Positions 17,874 to 26,668 of a stretch of DNA of 64,000 nt are shown one piece after another; position 1 is the stretch's first letter, and each line of letters opens with the position of its first letter. This DNA is from Sideroxydans sp. CL21 (GTDB lineage Bacteria > Pseudomonadota > Gammaproteobacteria > Burkholderiales > Gallionellaceae): positions 2,368,501 to 2,432,500 of the forward strand of contig NZ_LR699166.1 in NCBI RefSeq assembly GCF_902459525.1, written 5' to 3'. The translations under genes were made by a program, and so were the position numbers. The notes beneath the pieces were generated by a model. That model ran no database searches and was not told the DNA's origin. It was given only the letters and a program-made list of their open reading frames with translations.

Positions 17874-18006
17874 ACTGCCGCGGTATTCGGATATCCGGAT
17901 AATTTCAGGAATTGCCGGAATATGGTTCCGGGATAAAATTTTACGTAGTCGGCGGTCGCATTCATGTGCCTGCATGAAGACTAACTATCCACCCACCCCC
18001 GCTTAG

Positions 18007-18771
18007 TCAGGCAACAATTTCACCTTGCCGTCTCAGAGCGCTTTGACGATTTTCTATTTCCTTGTTTGCGTTCGTCATGCTCTGGCGCACGAATTCGATG
18101 TGGTCGCGTGAGGCGCGGGCCGCGATATCGGGCTGGTGGTCACGGATTGCCTGCCAGATCGTGTAGTGCTGCGAGCGCAACTGATCCCATCGCTGCGGTC
18201 GCGCGTGCAGATGTTCCAGATTTGCCGAAATGTGCCCGTGGATCAGCCGCGTGAGGCTGGCATTCATATGTACGATCAGCACATTATGCGCTGCCTCCGC
18301 GATCGCCTGATGGAAGGCAACGTCTGCATCAATGCAGGCTGGTATGTCGTTACTTCCATAAACGGAGTCCAATGTGGCATACAGCGCATCCAGGCGCTCG
18401 ATATCGACATTGGTGGCTCGTTCCGCAGCCAGGTATGCGGCATGGCTTTCAAGCATCTGGCGAAATTCGAGCAGGTCGCTGTGAAGCATCGGGTGCCCGC
18501 TCAACATCTCCTGCCAGGGATCAACGAAGTGCGCTTCCAGACGGTTGGTAACAAATGTTCCCCCACCATGACGCGAGGCTAACAGACCCTTCGAAATCAA
18601 CTTCTGGATCGCTTCGCGCAATGTCGGGCGCGACACACCCAGTTCAACGGCGAAATCGCGCTCCGAAGGCAATCTATCTCCGGCTTTCAGCGAACCCTCA
18701 AGTATGCGTTTTTCGAGTTCCCCTGCGACGCTATCGGAAATGCGAATAACAGTGGGACGGCTTGGTATCAT
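18007..18771 (-). CDS. lldR: FadR-family (GntR) lactate-operon regulator LldR
   Basis: A 254-residue regulator with an N-terminal winged helix-turn-helix (LPSERDFAVELGVSRPTLREAIQKLISKGLLASRHGGGTFV at about 35-75, shown here only as a landmark of its LPSER and SRPTLREA motifs) and a C-terminal FCD domain containing metal-ligand-type histidines. AAGGAGG lies seven bases before the ATG at 18771, so the longer frame is not used. It is divergent from a lut/lld operon, and matching operators lie downstream of both promoters. The likely effector is lactate. Confidence 0.9.
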   Translation of the reverse strand: MIPSRPTVIRISDSVAGELEKRILEGSLKAGDRLPSERDFAVELGVSRPTLREAIQKLISKGLLASRHGGGTFVTNRLEAHFVDPWQEMLSGHPMLHSDLLEFRQMLESHAAYLAAERATNVDIERLDALYATLDSVYGSNDIPACIDADVAFHQAIAEAAHNVLIVHMNASLTRLIHGHISANLEHLHARPQRWDQLRSQHYTIWQAIRDHQPDIAARASRDHIEFVRQSMTNANKEIENRQSALRRQGEIVA

Positions 18772-18783
18772 CAACTTCCTCCT

Positions 18784-18794
18784 TGGTAAGACCA
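18784..18794. promoter_or_regulatory. LldR operator (lldR side)
   Basis: TGGTAAGACCA is a perfect TGGT-N3-ACCA palindrome of the FadR/PdhR/LldR type, located just after the lldR -10 element and before its ribosome site. The same eleven bases plus CTT recur at 18880. Confidence 0.85.
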
Positions 18795-18799
18795 CTTGA

Positions 18800-18828
18800 A
18801 TAATATTTCCCGTTTTGAAATTAGTCAA
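18800..18828 (-). promoter_or_regulatory. lldR promoter
   Basis: On the minus strand, TTGACT and TATTAT are separated by exactly 17 bases. The operator at 18784-18794 would cover the transcription start. Confidence 0.75.
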
Positions 18829-18838
18829 TAATAAGTCG

Positions 18839-18867
18839 TTGACAAATGCTTATTTATCAATTTATAG
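18839..18867 (+). promoter_or_regulatory. lut/lld operon promoter
   Basis: TTGACA, 17 bases, TTATAG. It is back-to-back with the lldR promoter, with ten bases between the two -35 elements. Confidence 0.75.
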
Positions 18868-18879
18868 TTCGCACATCAA

Positions 18880-18890
18880 TGGTAAGACCA
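18880..18890. promoter_or_regulatory. LldR operator (lut side)
   Basis: A second perfect TGGTAAGACCA palindrome, a few bases downstream of the expected start of the operon transcript and 35 bp before the lutA ATG. It mirrors the position of the operator on the lldR side. Confidence 0.85.
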
Positions 18891-18924
18891 CTTTACCAAA
18901 TGTCATAAACGGGGAGAGGCAATC

Positions 18925-19728
18925 ATGGCAACTGATACACCCAAAGACCGGCTTTACCCGCCGAAACCATCCAATGCCTACCTATTTGCCACTTGCCTTG
19001 TGGATCAGTTTGCACCTGAAGCTGGACTCGACACAGTCAATTTGCTGGAACGCGAAGGCATAAAGGTCCACTTTCCCGAGCAGCAGACTTGCTGCGGCCA
19101 ACCGGCCTATAACAGCGGCTATCCCGACGAGGCCCGCGCCGTAGCACGCCAGCAACTCGATTTGTTTCCCCAGCCCTGGCCGGTGGTCGTGCCTTCCGGT
19201 TCCTGTGCGGCGATGATGCGCCATCATTACCCCAAGTTGTTTGCAGACGATCCGGTCTTGTTGGCCAAGGCACAGGAACTGGCCGGACGCATTTTCGAAC
19301 TGACCGAATTTCTTGTGCATGTCGTCGATTTCCGGCAGCAGGATCTTGGAACGCACTGCACGGTTGCGCTGCATACTTCCTGCCATGCCCGTCGCGAAAT
19401 GGGGTCGCACGAAACGAGTGCTGCGCTGCTGGGCAGCCTGGCGAACCTGAATGTAGTACAGCAGGCGCGCGCGGAGGAGTGCTGCGGATTTGGAGGGACC
19501 TTTGCCATCCGTTATCCGGAGATCTCCGAAGCGATCGTCAGCGACAAGGTCGACAGCCTGCGCGCGACCGGCGCCGAACGCGTCGTCAGCGCGGACTGTG
19601 GTTGCCTGTTCAATATCCTCGGGCGTGCCGCAAAGCTGGATGAGATGGCCGGGCGCGATACGGCTTCGTTGCCGGGAGAGCACATTGCCAGCTTCCTCTG
19701 GCACCGCACGTCGAAAGGCCAGTCATGA
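18925..19728 (+). CDS. lutA: lactate utilization protein LutA (Fe-S, CCG domains)
   Basis: A 267-residue protein with two CCG domains, containing QQTCCGQPAYNSGYPDEA and EECCGFGGTFAIRYPEIS, each expected to hold iron-sulfur or heterodisulfide-type chemistry. LutA (LldE) is one of three subunits of the iron-sulfur L-lactate dehydrogenase that oxidises L-lactate to pyruvate. GGGGAGAGG precedes the ATG. Its stop overlaps the next start (ATGA). It is first in the LldR-controlled operon. Confidence 0.95.
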   Translation: MATDTPKDRLYPPKPSNAYLFATCLVDQFAPEAGLDTVNLLEREGIKVHFPEQQTCCGQPAYNSGYPDEARAVARQQLDLFPQPWPVVVPSGSCAAMMRHHYPKLFADDPVLLAKAQELAGRIFELTEFLVHVVDFRQQDLGTHCTVALHTSCHARREMGSHETSAALLGSLANLNVVQQARAEECCGFGGTFAIRYPEISEAIVSDKVDSLRATGAERVVSADCGCLFNILGRAAKLDEMAGRDTASLPGEHIASFLWHRTSKGQS

Positions 19729-20396
19729 GCGCCCGCGACAAGATTCTCGGTCGTTTGCGCGGCGCAAGCGCTGCGGCTCAATCATTGCCGGATGTCGGCA
19801 ACTGGTACGCCACCCACCGTCGCAACGAAGACATATCCCAACGTATCGCGCGCATGCGCACCGCCCTCGAAGCCGTCCACACTGAAGTACATGTCACTAC
19901 TGCCGCCGACTGGCCGGAACTGTTGCTGCGGATTGCAGCTAGCAAGGGACTGCGCAACCTGCTCATTGGCGATAACACTCCGCACGGTGCGGAGCTTGAA
20001 TCGCGCAATCTGCAAAACTTGCAGCTGGTTCGCTATGCCAACCCGATCGAATCCTGGCGTGACCAGTTGTTCGACGGTATAGATGCGTCACTGACATCAG
20101 CCAGAAGCGCCATCGCGGAAACCGGTACATTGATCCTGTGGCCCACCCCTGCCGAACCGCGCCTGATGTCGCTGGTGCCGCCGCTGCATTTCGTCCTGGT
20201 CGATGCAACGAACATACATGCCGATTTCCATTCTGCGATGAGCGCCGAAGGTTGGCAGGGCTCGATGCCCACCAACGCACTACTGATCTCGGGTCCCTCC
20301 AAAACGGCTGATATCCAGCAAACACTGGCCTACGGTGCACACGGCCCGCGTGAACTGGTCGTATTGCTGTGCCACCCGAAAGGAGGCATGGCATGA
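19725..20396 (+). CDS. lutC: lactate utilization protein LutC
   Basis: A 223-residue LUD-domain protein (LldG). The stretch ARSAIAETGTLILWPTPAEPRLMSLVPPLHF is the conserved core of the family (ETGT followed by the PPLH motif). It is the non-cluster subunit of the L-lactate oxidase complex. The ATG overlaps the lutA stop and its own stop overlaps the lutB start, so the genes are translationally coupled. The order here is A-C-B rather than the familiar A-B-C. Confidence 0.93.
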   Translation: MSARDKILGRLRGASAAAQSLPDVGNWYATHRRNEDISQRIARMRTALEAVHTEVHVTTAADWPELLLRIAASKGLRNLLIGDNTPHGAELESRNLQNLQLVRYANPIESWRDQLFDGIDASLTSARSAIAETGTLILWPTPAEPRLMSLVPPLHFVLVDATNIHADFHSAMSAEGWQGSMPTNALLISGPSKTADIQQTLAYGAHGPRELVVLLCHPKGGMA

Positions 20397-21826
20397 ACCA
20401 GGTCATTCATTTCCAGCCGGACGACGATTTCAAGGAACGCAGCAGCGCTGCCGTGCACAATCCCGCCCAACGCAAAAACTTCCGCGGCGCGATGGATTTC
20501 CTGCAGGAGAAGCGGCGCGTCCAGTTCCCCGATCAGGATGAATTGGCCGGCCTGCGCGAACTCGGTGCCGCGATTCGTCGCTACAGCCTTGCCAAACTGC
20601 CGCAATTGCTGGAGCAACTGGAGAAGAATCTCACTGCCAACGGCATTCAGGTGCACTGGGCGGAAACGGCCGACGAAGCCAACAGCATCGCACTCGGCAT
20701 TGCCCGCAGGCACAACGCGCGCACCATCGCCAAAGGCAAATCCATGGTCAGTGAAGAGATCGGTTTCAGCCACGCGATGGCGGATGCCGGCATCGATGCG
20801 TTCGAAACCGATATGGGCGAATACATCGTCGAACTGGCCGGCGAAAAGCCTTCCCACATCATCATGCCGGCCATCCACAAGACCAAGCAGGAGATTGCCG
20901 CGCTGTTCGCCGAGAAGATTGCCGGTGTCGACTATACCGAGGACGTCGACGCGCTGATCAGGATCGGCCGCCAGGTGCTGCGCCGCAAGTTCGCCGAGGC
21001 TGACATCGGCCTCTCCGGCGTCAATTTCGCGGTGGCCGAGACCGGCACGCTCTGTCTCGTCGAGAACGAGGGCAACGGACGCATGTGTACCACGGTTCCC
21101 AAAGTGCATATTGCCGTCACCGGCATTGAGAAGGTCGTCGAAAAACTCGAGCACGTGCCGCCGCTCTACAGCCTGCTTACACGTTCGGCGACCGGCCAGC
21201 CGATCACGACCTACTTCAACATGATCAGTCACCCGCGCCAGGCTGGAGAAAAGGATGGCCCCGAAGAAGTGCACCTGATCCTCATCGATAACGGCCGCAG
21301 CCAGGCTTACGCCGACGAGCAATTGCGTGCCACCCTGCAGTGCATCCGCTGCGGAGCCTGCATGAACCACTGCCCGGTGTATGCGCGGATAGGCGGCCAT
21401 GCCTACGGTACGACTTATCCCGGCCCCATCGGCGCCATCGTCTCTCCGCACATGCTGGGCCTTGATGCCACCTATCCGCTGGCCTTTGCTTCGACGTTGT
21501 GCGGAGCCTGTGTCGAAGTCTGCCCGGTGAAAATACCCATCACCGACATCCTGATCCGTTTACGCAACGAAGCACAGGCACGACCGGGCAGCGTGGACGC
21601 CTCTTTGCGCGGCAGTGGTGCCGGTCGAAAATCTTTCACAAGCGCGATATGGAAAGGCTGGTCGCTCGTCTACAGCCGGCTCGGACTCTATCGCCTGACA
21701 TCGTGGTTCATCAGCCGCGGCCGCGCGCTTTCTCCCACCGATCAGGGCGCCTGGACACGCAGCCGCACCCCGCTCACCCCCGCTCCGAAGCGCTTGCGTG
21801 ATCTTTTGCGTGAACGCAAACCATGA
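20393..21826 (+). CDS. lutB: lactate utilization protein LutB (ferredoxin-type Fe-S subunit)
   Basis: A 477-residue LldF/LutB subunit: LUD domain in the first two thirds (GVNFAVAETGTLCLVENEGNGR) and two 4Fe-4S motifs, CIRCGACMNHCPVY and CGACVEVCPVKIP, near 310-385. AGGAGG lies six bases upstream of the ATG at 20393, so I did not use the longer frame. It passes electrons from lactate toward the quinone pool with LutA and LutC. Its stop overlaps the following dehydrogenase start. Confidence 0.95.
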   Translation: MNQVIHFQPDDDFKERSSAAVHNPAQRKNFRGAMDFLQEKRRVQFPDQDELAGLRELGAAIRRYSLAKLPQLLEQLEKNLTANGIQVHWAETADEANSIALGIARRHNARTIAKGKSMVSEEIGFSHAMADAGIDAFETDMGEYIVELAGEKPSHIIMPAIHKTKQEIAALFAEKIAGVDYTEDVDALIRIGRQVLRRKFAEADIGLSGVNFAVAETGTLCLVENEGNGRMCTTVPKVHIAVTGIEKVVEKLEHVPPLYSLLTRSATGQPITTYFNMISHPRQAGEKDGPEEVHLILIDNGRSQAYADEQLRATLQCIRCGACMNHCPVYARIGGHAYGTTYPGPIGAIVSPHMLGLDATYPLAFASTLCGACVEVCPVKIPITDILIRLRNEAQARPGSVDASLRGSGAGRKSFTSAIWKGWSLVYSRLGLYRLTSWFISRGRALSPTDQGAWTRSRTPLTPAPKRLRDLLRERKP

Positions 21827-24597
21827 GTCCGGTCATCCAGGCGCTTTCACTCATATTGCCAGGAAACCGGATCATCACAGACGACTTGCGTCGCCTGGCT
21901 TACGGAACGGATGCGAGTTTCTACCGCATGGTTCCCGAGGTCGTCGCCATCGTCGAGTCCGAAGAGGAAGTGCAGGCACTGCTGCAATCCGCTCGGGCTC
22001 ACGGACGGCCGGTAACCTTTCGCGCAGCCGGTACCAGCCTGTCGGGTCAGGGTGTCACCGACAGCATACTGGCACTCGTTGGCGAAGGTTTCGCCACCTG
22101 CGAAATCTCGGCCGATGCCGCAACGGTTCGCGTTGGACCTGGCATCATTGGCGGCGAGGTCAATTCCCGGCTCGCTCCGCACGGGCGCAAGATCGGTCCC
22201 GACCCCGCTTCTATCAATGCCTGCAAGATCGGCGGCATTGCCGCCAACAATGCGTCCGGCATGTGTTGCGGTACGGCGCAGAACAGCTACCGCACCTTGT
22301 CCGGCATGCGCGTGGTCCTGGCTGACGGTGCCGTGCTCGATACCGAGGATAGCGTCAGCGTCGCACAATTCCGTCAGAGTCATGCCGCATTGGTCGATGA
22401 ACTCGACCGACTGGGCAAAGCCACCCGCGCCGATGCGGAACTCGCTGCGCGCATCCGCCACAAATTCAAGATCAAGAACACGACCGGCTACAGCTTGAAC
22501 GCACTGGTGGATTATGCAGACCCGATAGATATCCTGTCCCATCTGATGATCGGCTCTGAGGGCACGTTAGGCTTCATCTCGAGCATTACCTATCGCACCG
22601 TCGTTGAAGATCCCGACAAGGCGAGCGCTCTGGTGTTCTTTCCCAGCATCGAAGCCGCCTGTCAGGCCGTGATACGACTTAAACAGGAACCTGTGTCTGC
22701 GGTAGAACTACTTGACCGCCCCGCATTACGCTCGGTTGAAAACAAACCCGGCCTGCCCCGGCAGATGCGTTCTTTAGGCGACGATGCCGCCGCATTGCTG
22801 ATCGAGGTACGCGCCGAATCGGCACTCATATTGCAGCAGCGTATCGACGGCACACTCGGCGCGCTGGCTGGTATTGAAACGATTGAACCCCCCGCTTTTT
22901 CAACCGATTCCGCCACCTGCGAAATGTACTGGAAAGTGCGCAAGGGGACTTTCCCTTCTGTCGGCGCCGTGCGCCGCGCCGGGACAACCGTGATCATCGA
23001 GGATGTCGCGTTCCCGGTCGAATCGCTGGCTGCTGCCACTCTCGACTTGCAGCGGCTATTGCGGCAACACGGTTATCACGAGGCGATCATTTTCGGGCAT
23101 GCGCTTGAAGGCAACTTGCACTTTGTATTCACACAGGACTTCGGCGATGCCGCAGAAATAGAACGCTATGCCAGATTCATGGACGACGTCTGCCACCTGG
23201 TTGTCGGCAAGTACGATGGTTCGCTCAAGGCCGAGCACGGTACCGGGCGCAACATGGCACCGTACGTCGAATTGGAATGGGGCCGCCAAGCAACCGAACT
23301 GATGCGCAAAATCAAGCAATTGTTCGACCCTGGCAATCTGCTTAATCCGGGCGTGATCCTGAACGACGACTCCAAAGCTCATTTGAAAAATCTCAAGCCG
23401 ATGCCGGCTGCCGACGAAATAGTCGACCGCTGCATAGAATGCGGTTTTTGCGAACCGCTATGTCCATCGCACCTGCTTACTTTCTCTCCGCGCCAGCGCA
23501 TCGTCGCCTTGCGTGAACTTTCGCGCCGTACTGCCGCGGGCGAGGACACTGCGGATGTCGAGGCGGCTTTTTCCTACAACAGTCTCGACACCTGCGCCGG
23601 ATGCGGCTTGTGCTCCAGCGCCTGCCCTGTCGCCATCGATACCGGCGCAATGACGCGTCGATTGCGCGGACACAAAGCAGGAAAGTTTTCGCGCAAACTC
23701 GGGCAATGGACAGTCGGCAATTTCGGCAAGGTGAGCGCCATATCGCGTATCGGACTGAGCCTTGGCCACGCTGCTTCCAGCGTGATTGGCGACAGCCTAG
23801 TCGCAAAAATCTCGGGAGGAGCGTGGAAACAAGGCATGCCGCGTGCCGGTAAATTACCGGCTCTACACAAAATTGCAGGCGATCCGGTGGTGTATTTCCC
23901 CGCTTGTGGCGGTCGCATCTTCGGTGCCAATAATGCAGGCGAACCCGTTCTGTCGGAAGTCATTATTGAAATCTTAGTCCGTGCTGGCTACGCACCGCGC
24001 CTGCCGGAAGGCTTGGACAAGCTTTGCTGCGGCCAGATGCTCGCCAGCAAAGGAATGGCGGATGAAGCCGGTCAAATGGCCGATACCCTTGCCGAAGCAC
24101 TCCTGCGTGCGGCGGACGACGGCAAGGGCGGACGCTATCCCATCATTATGGATGCCAGTACTTGTTCCGTACGTATGCAGAAGCATCTTGCGGGCCGATT
24201 TACTCTGATGGACTTTCACGAGTTTGCCCATGATGCGCTGCTACCGCGCCTGATGATCACCCGCAAGTCGGGGCCGATTGCACTGCATATCAATTGCAGC
24301 GTGAGACTCTCGGCTTCGGACGCGAAACTTCGTCGCCTGGTCGCGGCATGCGCCGAACAGGTAATCGAGCCTGCGGGAGTTAACTGCTGTGGATTCGGCG
24401 GTGATCGCGGTTTTTTGGTTCCGGAACTCAATGTCCACGCACTGCGCAAAATCCATGATGCCCTGCCGGCGAATTGCAGCGAGGGCGTTTCCACAAATCG
24501 CACTTGCGAAATCGGCCTGACTTCTGAAACTGGGCGTCCTTACCGCTCCGTCGCATACCTGCTCGAAGAATGCAGCCGGGCCGAAGCCATGCCCTGA
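21823..24597 (+). CDS. FAD- and Fe-S-binding D-lactate dehydrogenase
   Basis: The 924-residue protein joins a GlcD-like part to a GlpC-like part. An FAD_binding_4 domain (VTFRAAGTSLSGQG; KIGGIAANNASGMCCG) and FAD-oxidase C-terminal domain fill the first 530 residues. Two 4Fe-4S motifs (CIECGFCEPLCP, CAGCGLCSSACP) and two CCG domains (LCCGQMLASKG, NCCGFGGDRGF) follow. This architecture is shared by the Dld-II/YdiJ group, which oxidises D-lactate or D-2-hydroxyglutarate; the operon context favours D-lactate. So the operon should oxidise both lactate enantiomers. Confidence 0.88.
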   Translation: MSPVIQALSLILPGNRIITDDLRRLAYGTDASFYRMVPEVVAIVESEEEVQALLQSARAHGRPVTFRAAGTSLSGQGVTDSILALVGEGFATCEISADAATVRVGPGIIGGEVNSRLAPHGRKIGPDPASINACKIGGIAANNASGMCCGTAQNSYRTLSGMRVVLADGAVLDTEDSVSVAQFRQSHAALVDELDRLGKATRADAELAARIRHKFKIKNTTGYSLNALVDYADPIDILSHLMIGSEGTLGFISSITYRTVVEDPDKASALVFFPSIEAACQAVIRLKQEPVSAVELLDRPALRSVENKPGLPRQMRSLGDDAAALLIEVRAESALILQQRIDGTLGALAGIETIEPPAFSTDSATCEMYWKVRKGTFPSVGAVRRAGTTVIIEDVAFPVESLAAATLDLQRLLRQHGYHEAIIFGHALEGNLHFVFTQDFGDAAEIERYARFMDDVCHLVVGKYDGSLKAEHGTGRNMAPYVELEWGRQATELMRKIKQLFDPGNLLNPGVILNDDSKAHLKNLKPMPAADEIVDRCIECGFCEPLCPSHLLTFSPRQRIVALRELSRRTAAGEDTADVEAAFSYNSLDTCAGCGLCSSACPVAIDTGAMTRRLRGHKAGKFSRKLGQWTVGNFGKVSAISRIGLSLGHAASSVIGDSLVAKISGGAWKQGMPRAGKLPALHKIAGDPVVYFPACGGRIFGANNAGEPVLSEVIIEILVRAGYAPRLPEGLDKLCCGQMLASKGMADEAGQMADTLAEALLRAADDGKGGRYPIIMDASTCSVRMQKHLAGRFTLMDFHEFAHDALLPRLMITRKSGPIALHINCSVRLSASDAKLRRLVAACAEQVIEPAGVNCCGFGGDRGFLVPELNVHALRKIHDALPANCSEGVSTNRTCEIGLTSETGRPYRSVAYLLEECSRAEAMP

Positions 24598-24662
24598 AAA
24601 TAAACCCCCAAATATTTCATGCCCTGCACCACCCCAACCAACCATAACGGAGGAGATACACC

Positions 24663-26303
24663 ATGCAGCCCTGGCAACAAATATACGATCCCGCAGCCAA
24701 CCTTTGGCTCTCATCGCTGATCGCCGCAATACCGATCATTTTTTTCTTTGTTGCCCTGGCTGTGTTTCGAATGAAGGGATATATCGCCAGCACCATCACT
24801 GTTGTTCTGGCGCTGCTGGTTTCAATTCTGTTTTATAACATGCCGGTGGCAATGGCCTTGGCTTCAGCCGGATACGGATTCTTCTTCGGCTTGTGGCCGA
24901 TCGCCTGGATCATCGTCACCGCCGTGTTTTTGTACAAGGTCACCGTCAAGACCGGGCAGTTCGATATCATCCGTTCTTCGGTCGTATCCGTGACCGAAGA
25001 TCAGCGTTTGCAAATGCTGCTGGTCGGTTTCTCCTTTGGCGCTTTTCTTGAGGGCGCAGCCGGGTTCGGCGCTCCCGTGGCAATCACTGCCGCACTACTG
25101 GTCGGACTGGGGTTCAACCCGCTCTATGCTGCCGGTCTGTGCCTGATCACCAACACTGCCCCGGTCGCTTTCGGCGCAATGGGCATTCCCATCCTCGTCG
25201 CAGGACAGGTCACCGGCATCGATGCCTTCAAGATAGGCGCGATGGCCGGACGCCAACTGCCTTTGCTGTCGCTCATCATCCCCTTTTGGGTGATCATGGT
25301 CATGGACGGCTGGCGCGGAGTCCGCGAAACATGGCCGGCGATTCTGGTTTGCGGCGCAACCTTTGCAGTCACCCAGTTTTTGACCTCCAACTTCATTGGC
25401 CCCGAGTTGCCTGACATCACTTCCGCCCTGGTGAGTCTGATATCGCTTACGGTGTTCCTGAAATTCTGGAAGCCCAAAAACATATTCCGCTTCCCCGGGC
25501 AGGAAGTGACATTGAAAGCTGAAAGCCACTCGTTCAGTCAGGTGTTGAAAGCATGGTCGCCCTTTGTCATTCTGACGATCTTCGTGACTATTTGGTCGCT
25601 CAAACCCTTCAAGGCGCTATTCGCCAAAGGAGGCGATCTGGTCTGGACGGTCATCAACACACCGGTGCCGATGCTCGACAAGCTGGTCATAAAAATGCCG
25701 CCTATCGTCAACGCACCCACTCCCTATCCGGCCGTTTACTCTTTCAACTGGCTGGCTGCCACCGGTACGGCGATCCTGCTTGCCGCCATTGTGACGGTGG
25801 TAGTGCTGCGCATGAAGCCGCTGGATGCCATCAAAACCTTCGGCAGCACTTTGTATGACTTGAAGTGGCCGATTTTTTCGATCGGCATGGTGCTGGCCTT
25901 CGCGTTTATCGCCAACTACTCCGGCTTGTCCGCAACGCTGGCATTGCTGCTGGCGGGTACGGGTGCCGCCTTTCCGTTCTTTTCGCCTTTCCTGGGATGG
26001 ATAGGTGTGTTCCTCACCGGGTCGGATACCTCATCGAACGCGCTGTTCTGCAACCTGCAGGCCAACACCGCCCATCAGATCGGCGTCAGCGATACCTTGA
26101 TGGTCACGGCAAATTCGACCGGCGGCGTTACAGGAAAAATGATCTCGCCGCAGTCCATCGCAGTCGCCACCGCGGCTGTAGGCCTGGTGGGACATGAAGG
26201 CGACCTGTTCCGGTTCACGCTCAAACACAGCCTGATGCTTGCCGGACTCGTCGGTGTCATCACGACGGTGCAGGCCTATGTGCTGCCGTGGATGATTCCG
26301 TAA
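24663..26303 (+). CDS. lldP: lactate permease LldP
   Basis: A 546-residue L-lactate permease-family protein with roughly twelve or more membrane helices. Conserved stretches include [24 protein letters not shown]-type sequence near 120-145, ALMASGVG-like transport segments, and [16 protein letters not shown] with [13 protein letters not shown] near the C-terminus. It brings lactate (and probably glycolate) into the cell by proton symport. GGAGGAG precedes the ATG. It is the last gene of the LldR-controlled operon. Confidence 0.95.
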   Translation: MQPWQQIYDPAANLWLSSLIAAIPIIFFFVALAVFRMKGYIASTITVVLALLVSILFYNMPVAMALASAGYGFFFGLWPIAWIIVTAVFLYKVTVKTGQFDIIRSSVVSVTEDQRLQMLLVGFSFGAFLEGAAGFGAPVAITAALLVGLGFNPLYAAGLCLITNTAPVAFGAMGIPILVAGQVTGIDAFKIGAMAGRQLPLLSLIIPFWVIMVMDGWRGVRETWPAILVCGATFAVTQFLTSNFIGPELPDITSALVSLISLTVFLKFWKPKNIFRFPGQEVTLKAESHSFSQVLKAWSPFVILTIFVTIWSLKPFKALFAKGGDLVWTVINTPVPMLDKLVIKMPPIVNAPTPYPAVYSFNWLAATGTAILLAAIVTVVVLRMKPLDAIKTFGSTLYDLKWPIFSIGMVLAFAFIANYSGLSATLALLLAGTGAAFPFFSPFLGWIGVFLTGSDTSSNALFCNLQANTAHQIGVSDTLMVTANSTGGVTGKMISPQSIAVATAAVGLVGHEGDLFRFTLKHSLMLAGLVGVITTVQAYVLPWMIP

Positions 26304-26319
26304 CGGACGTAGCAGAAAC

Positions 26320-26378
26320 AACGGTGCCAACCGAAGAGTTGGCACCGGCCCAGGAGGGCATCATGAATACTTTCCAAT
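26320..26378 (+). repeat. leader repeat copy 1: hairpin, ribosome site and start
   Basis: A perfect nine-base-pair hairpin, GGTGCCAAC-CGAAGA-GTTGGCACC (26323-26346), is followed by CCAGGAGGGCATCATGAATACTTT. The same arrangement recurs at 26610-26668 with seven mismatches in about 58 bases. There is no T run, so it is not a typical terminator for lldP. Confidence 0.85.
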
Positions 26379-26605
26379 TTATGACAACTGTTGCAAAAAG
26401 GATCAATTGTTCCAGCCGATTACAGAGTACTCTGTCCAATGCAGATACCGGCAAATACTGTTATGCAACCTGCCACCTCTGGACATGCCCCAACCGGGAT
26501 GATTTTGCGTTGCGACTGCAGCTGGGTATGTTTCTTGCGCTATTGTTTGAAAGTCGCTTGCGACGTCCGGGCACAGCATTGAATCCTGAAATGAAAGCAA
26601 TGTAG
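26363..26605 (+). CDS. 80-codon ORF behind leader copy 1 (possibly a remnant)
   Basis: The frame begins with MNTFQ, the same five residues as the chemoreceptor downstream, and has the identical AGGAGGGCATC ribosome site. The rest ([16 protein letters not shown] and on) resembles no family I know and contains four cysteines within its middle part. It may be a real small protein sharing regulation with the chemoreceptor gene, or debris from a duplication of that gene's 5' end. Confidence 0.35.
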   Translation: MNTFQFMTTVAKRINCSSRLQSTLSNADTGKYCYATCHLWTCPNRDDFALRLQLGMFLALLFESRLRRPGTALNPEMKAM

Positions 26606-26609
26606 ATAT

Positions 26610-26668
26610 AACGGTGCTATCCAAAGAGTTGGTACCGAACCAGGAGGGCATCATGAATACTTTTCAAG
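26610..26668 (+). repeat. leader repeat copy 2, in front of the chemoreceptor gene
   Basis: GGTGCTATC-CAAAGA-GTTGGTACC forms a slightly weaker hairpin immediately before ACCAGGAGGGCATC and the chemoreceptor ATG. It lies 290 bp after copy 1. Confidence 0.85.

Noticed and set aside
26323-26346. Hairpin after lldP considered as a rho-independent terminator
   Set aside because: No T run follows; instead a ribosome site and ATG do, and the module is repeated before the chemoreceptor gene.
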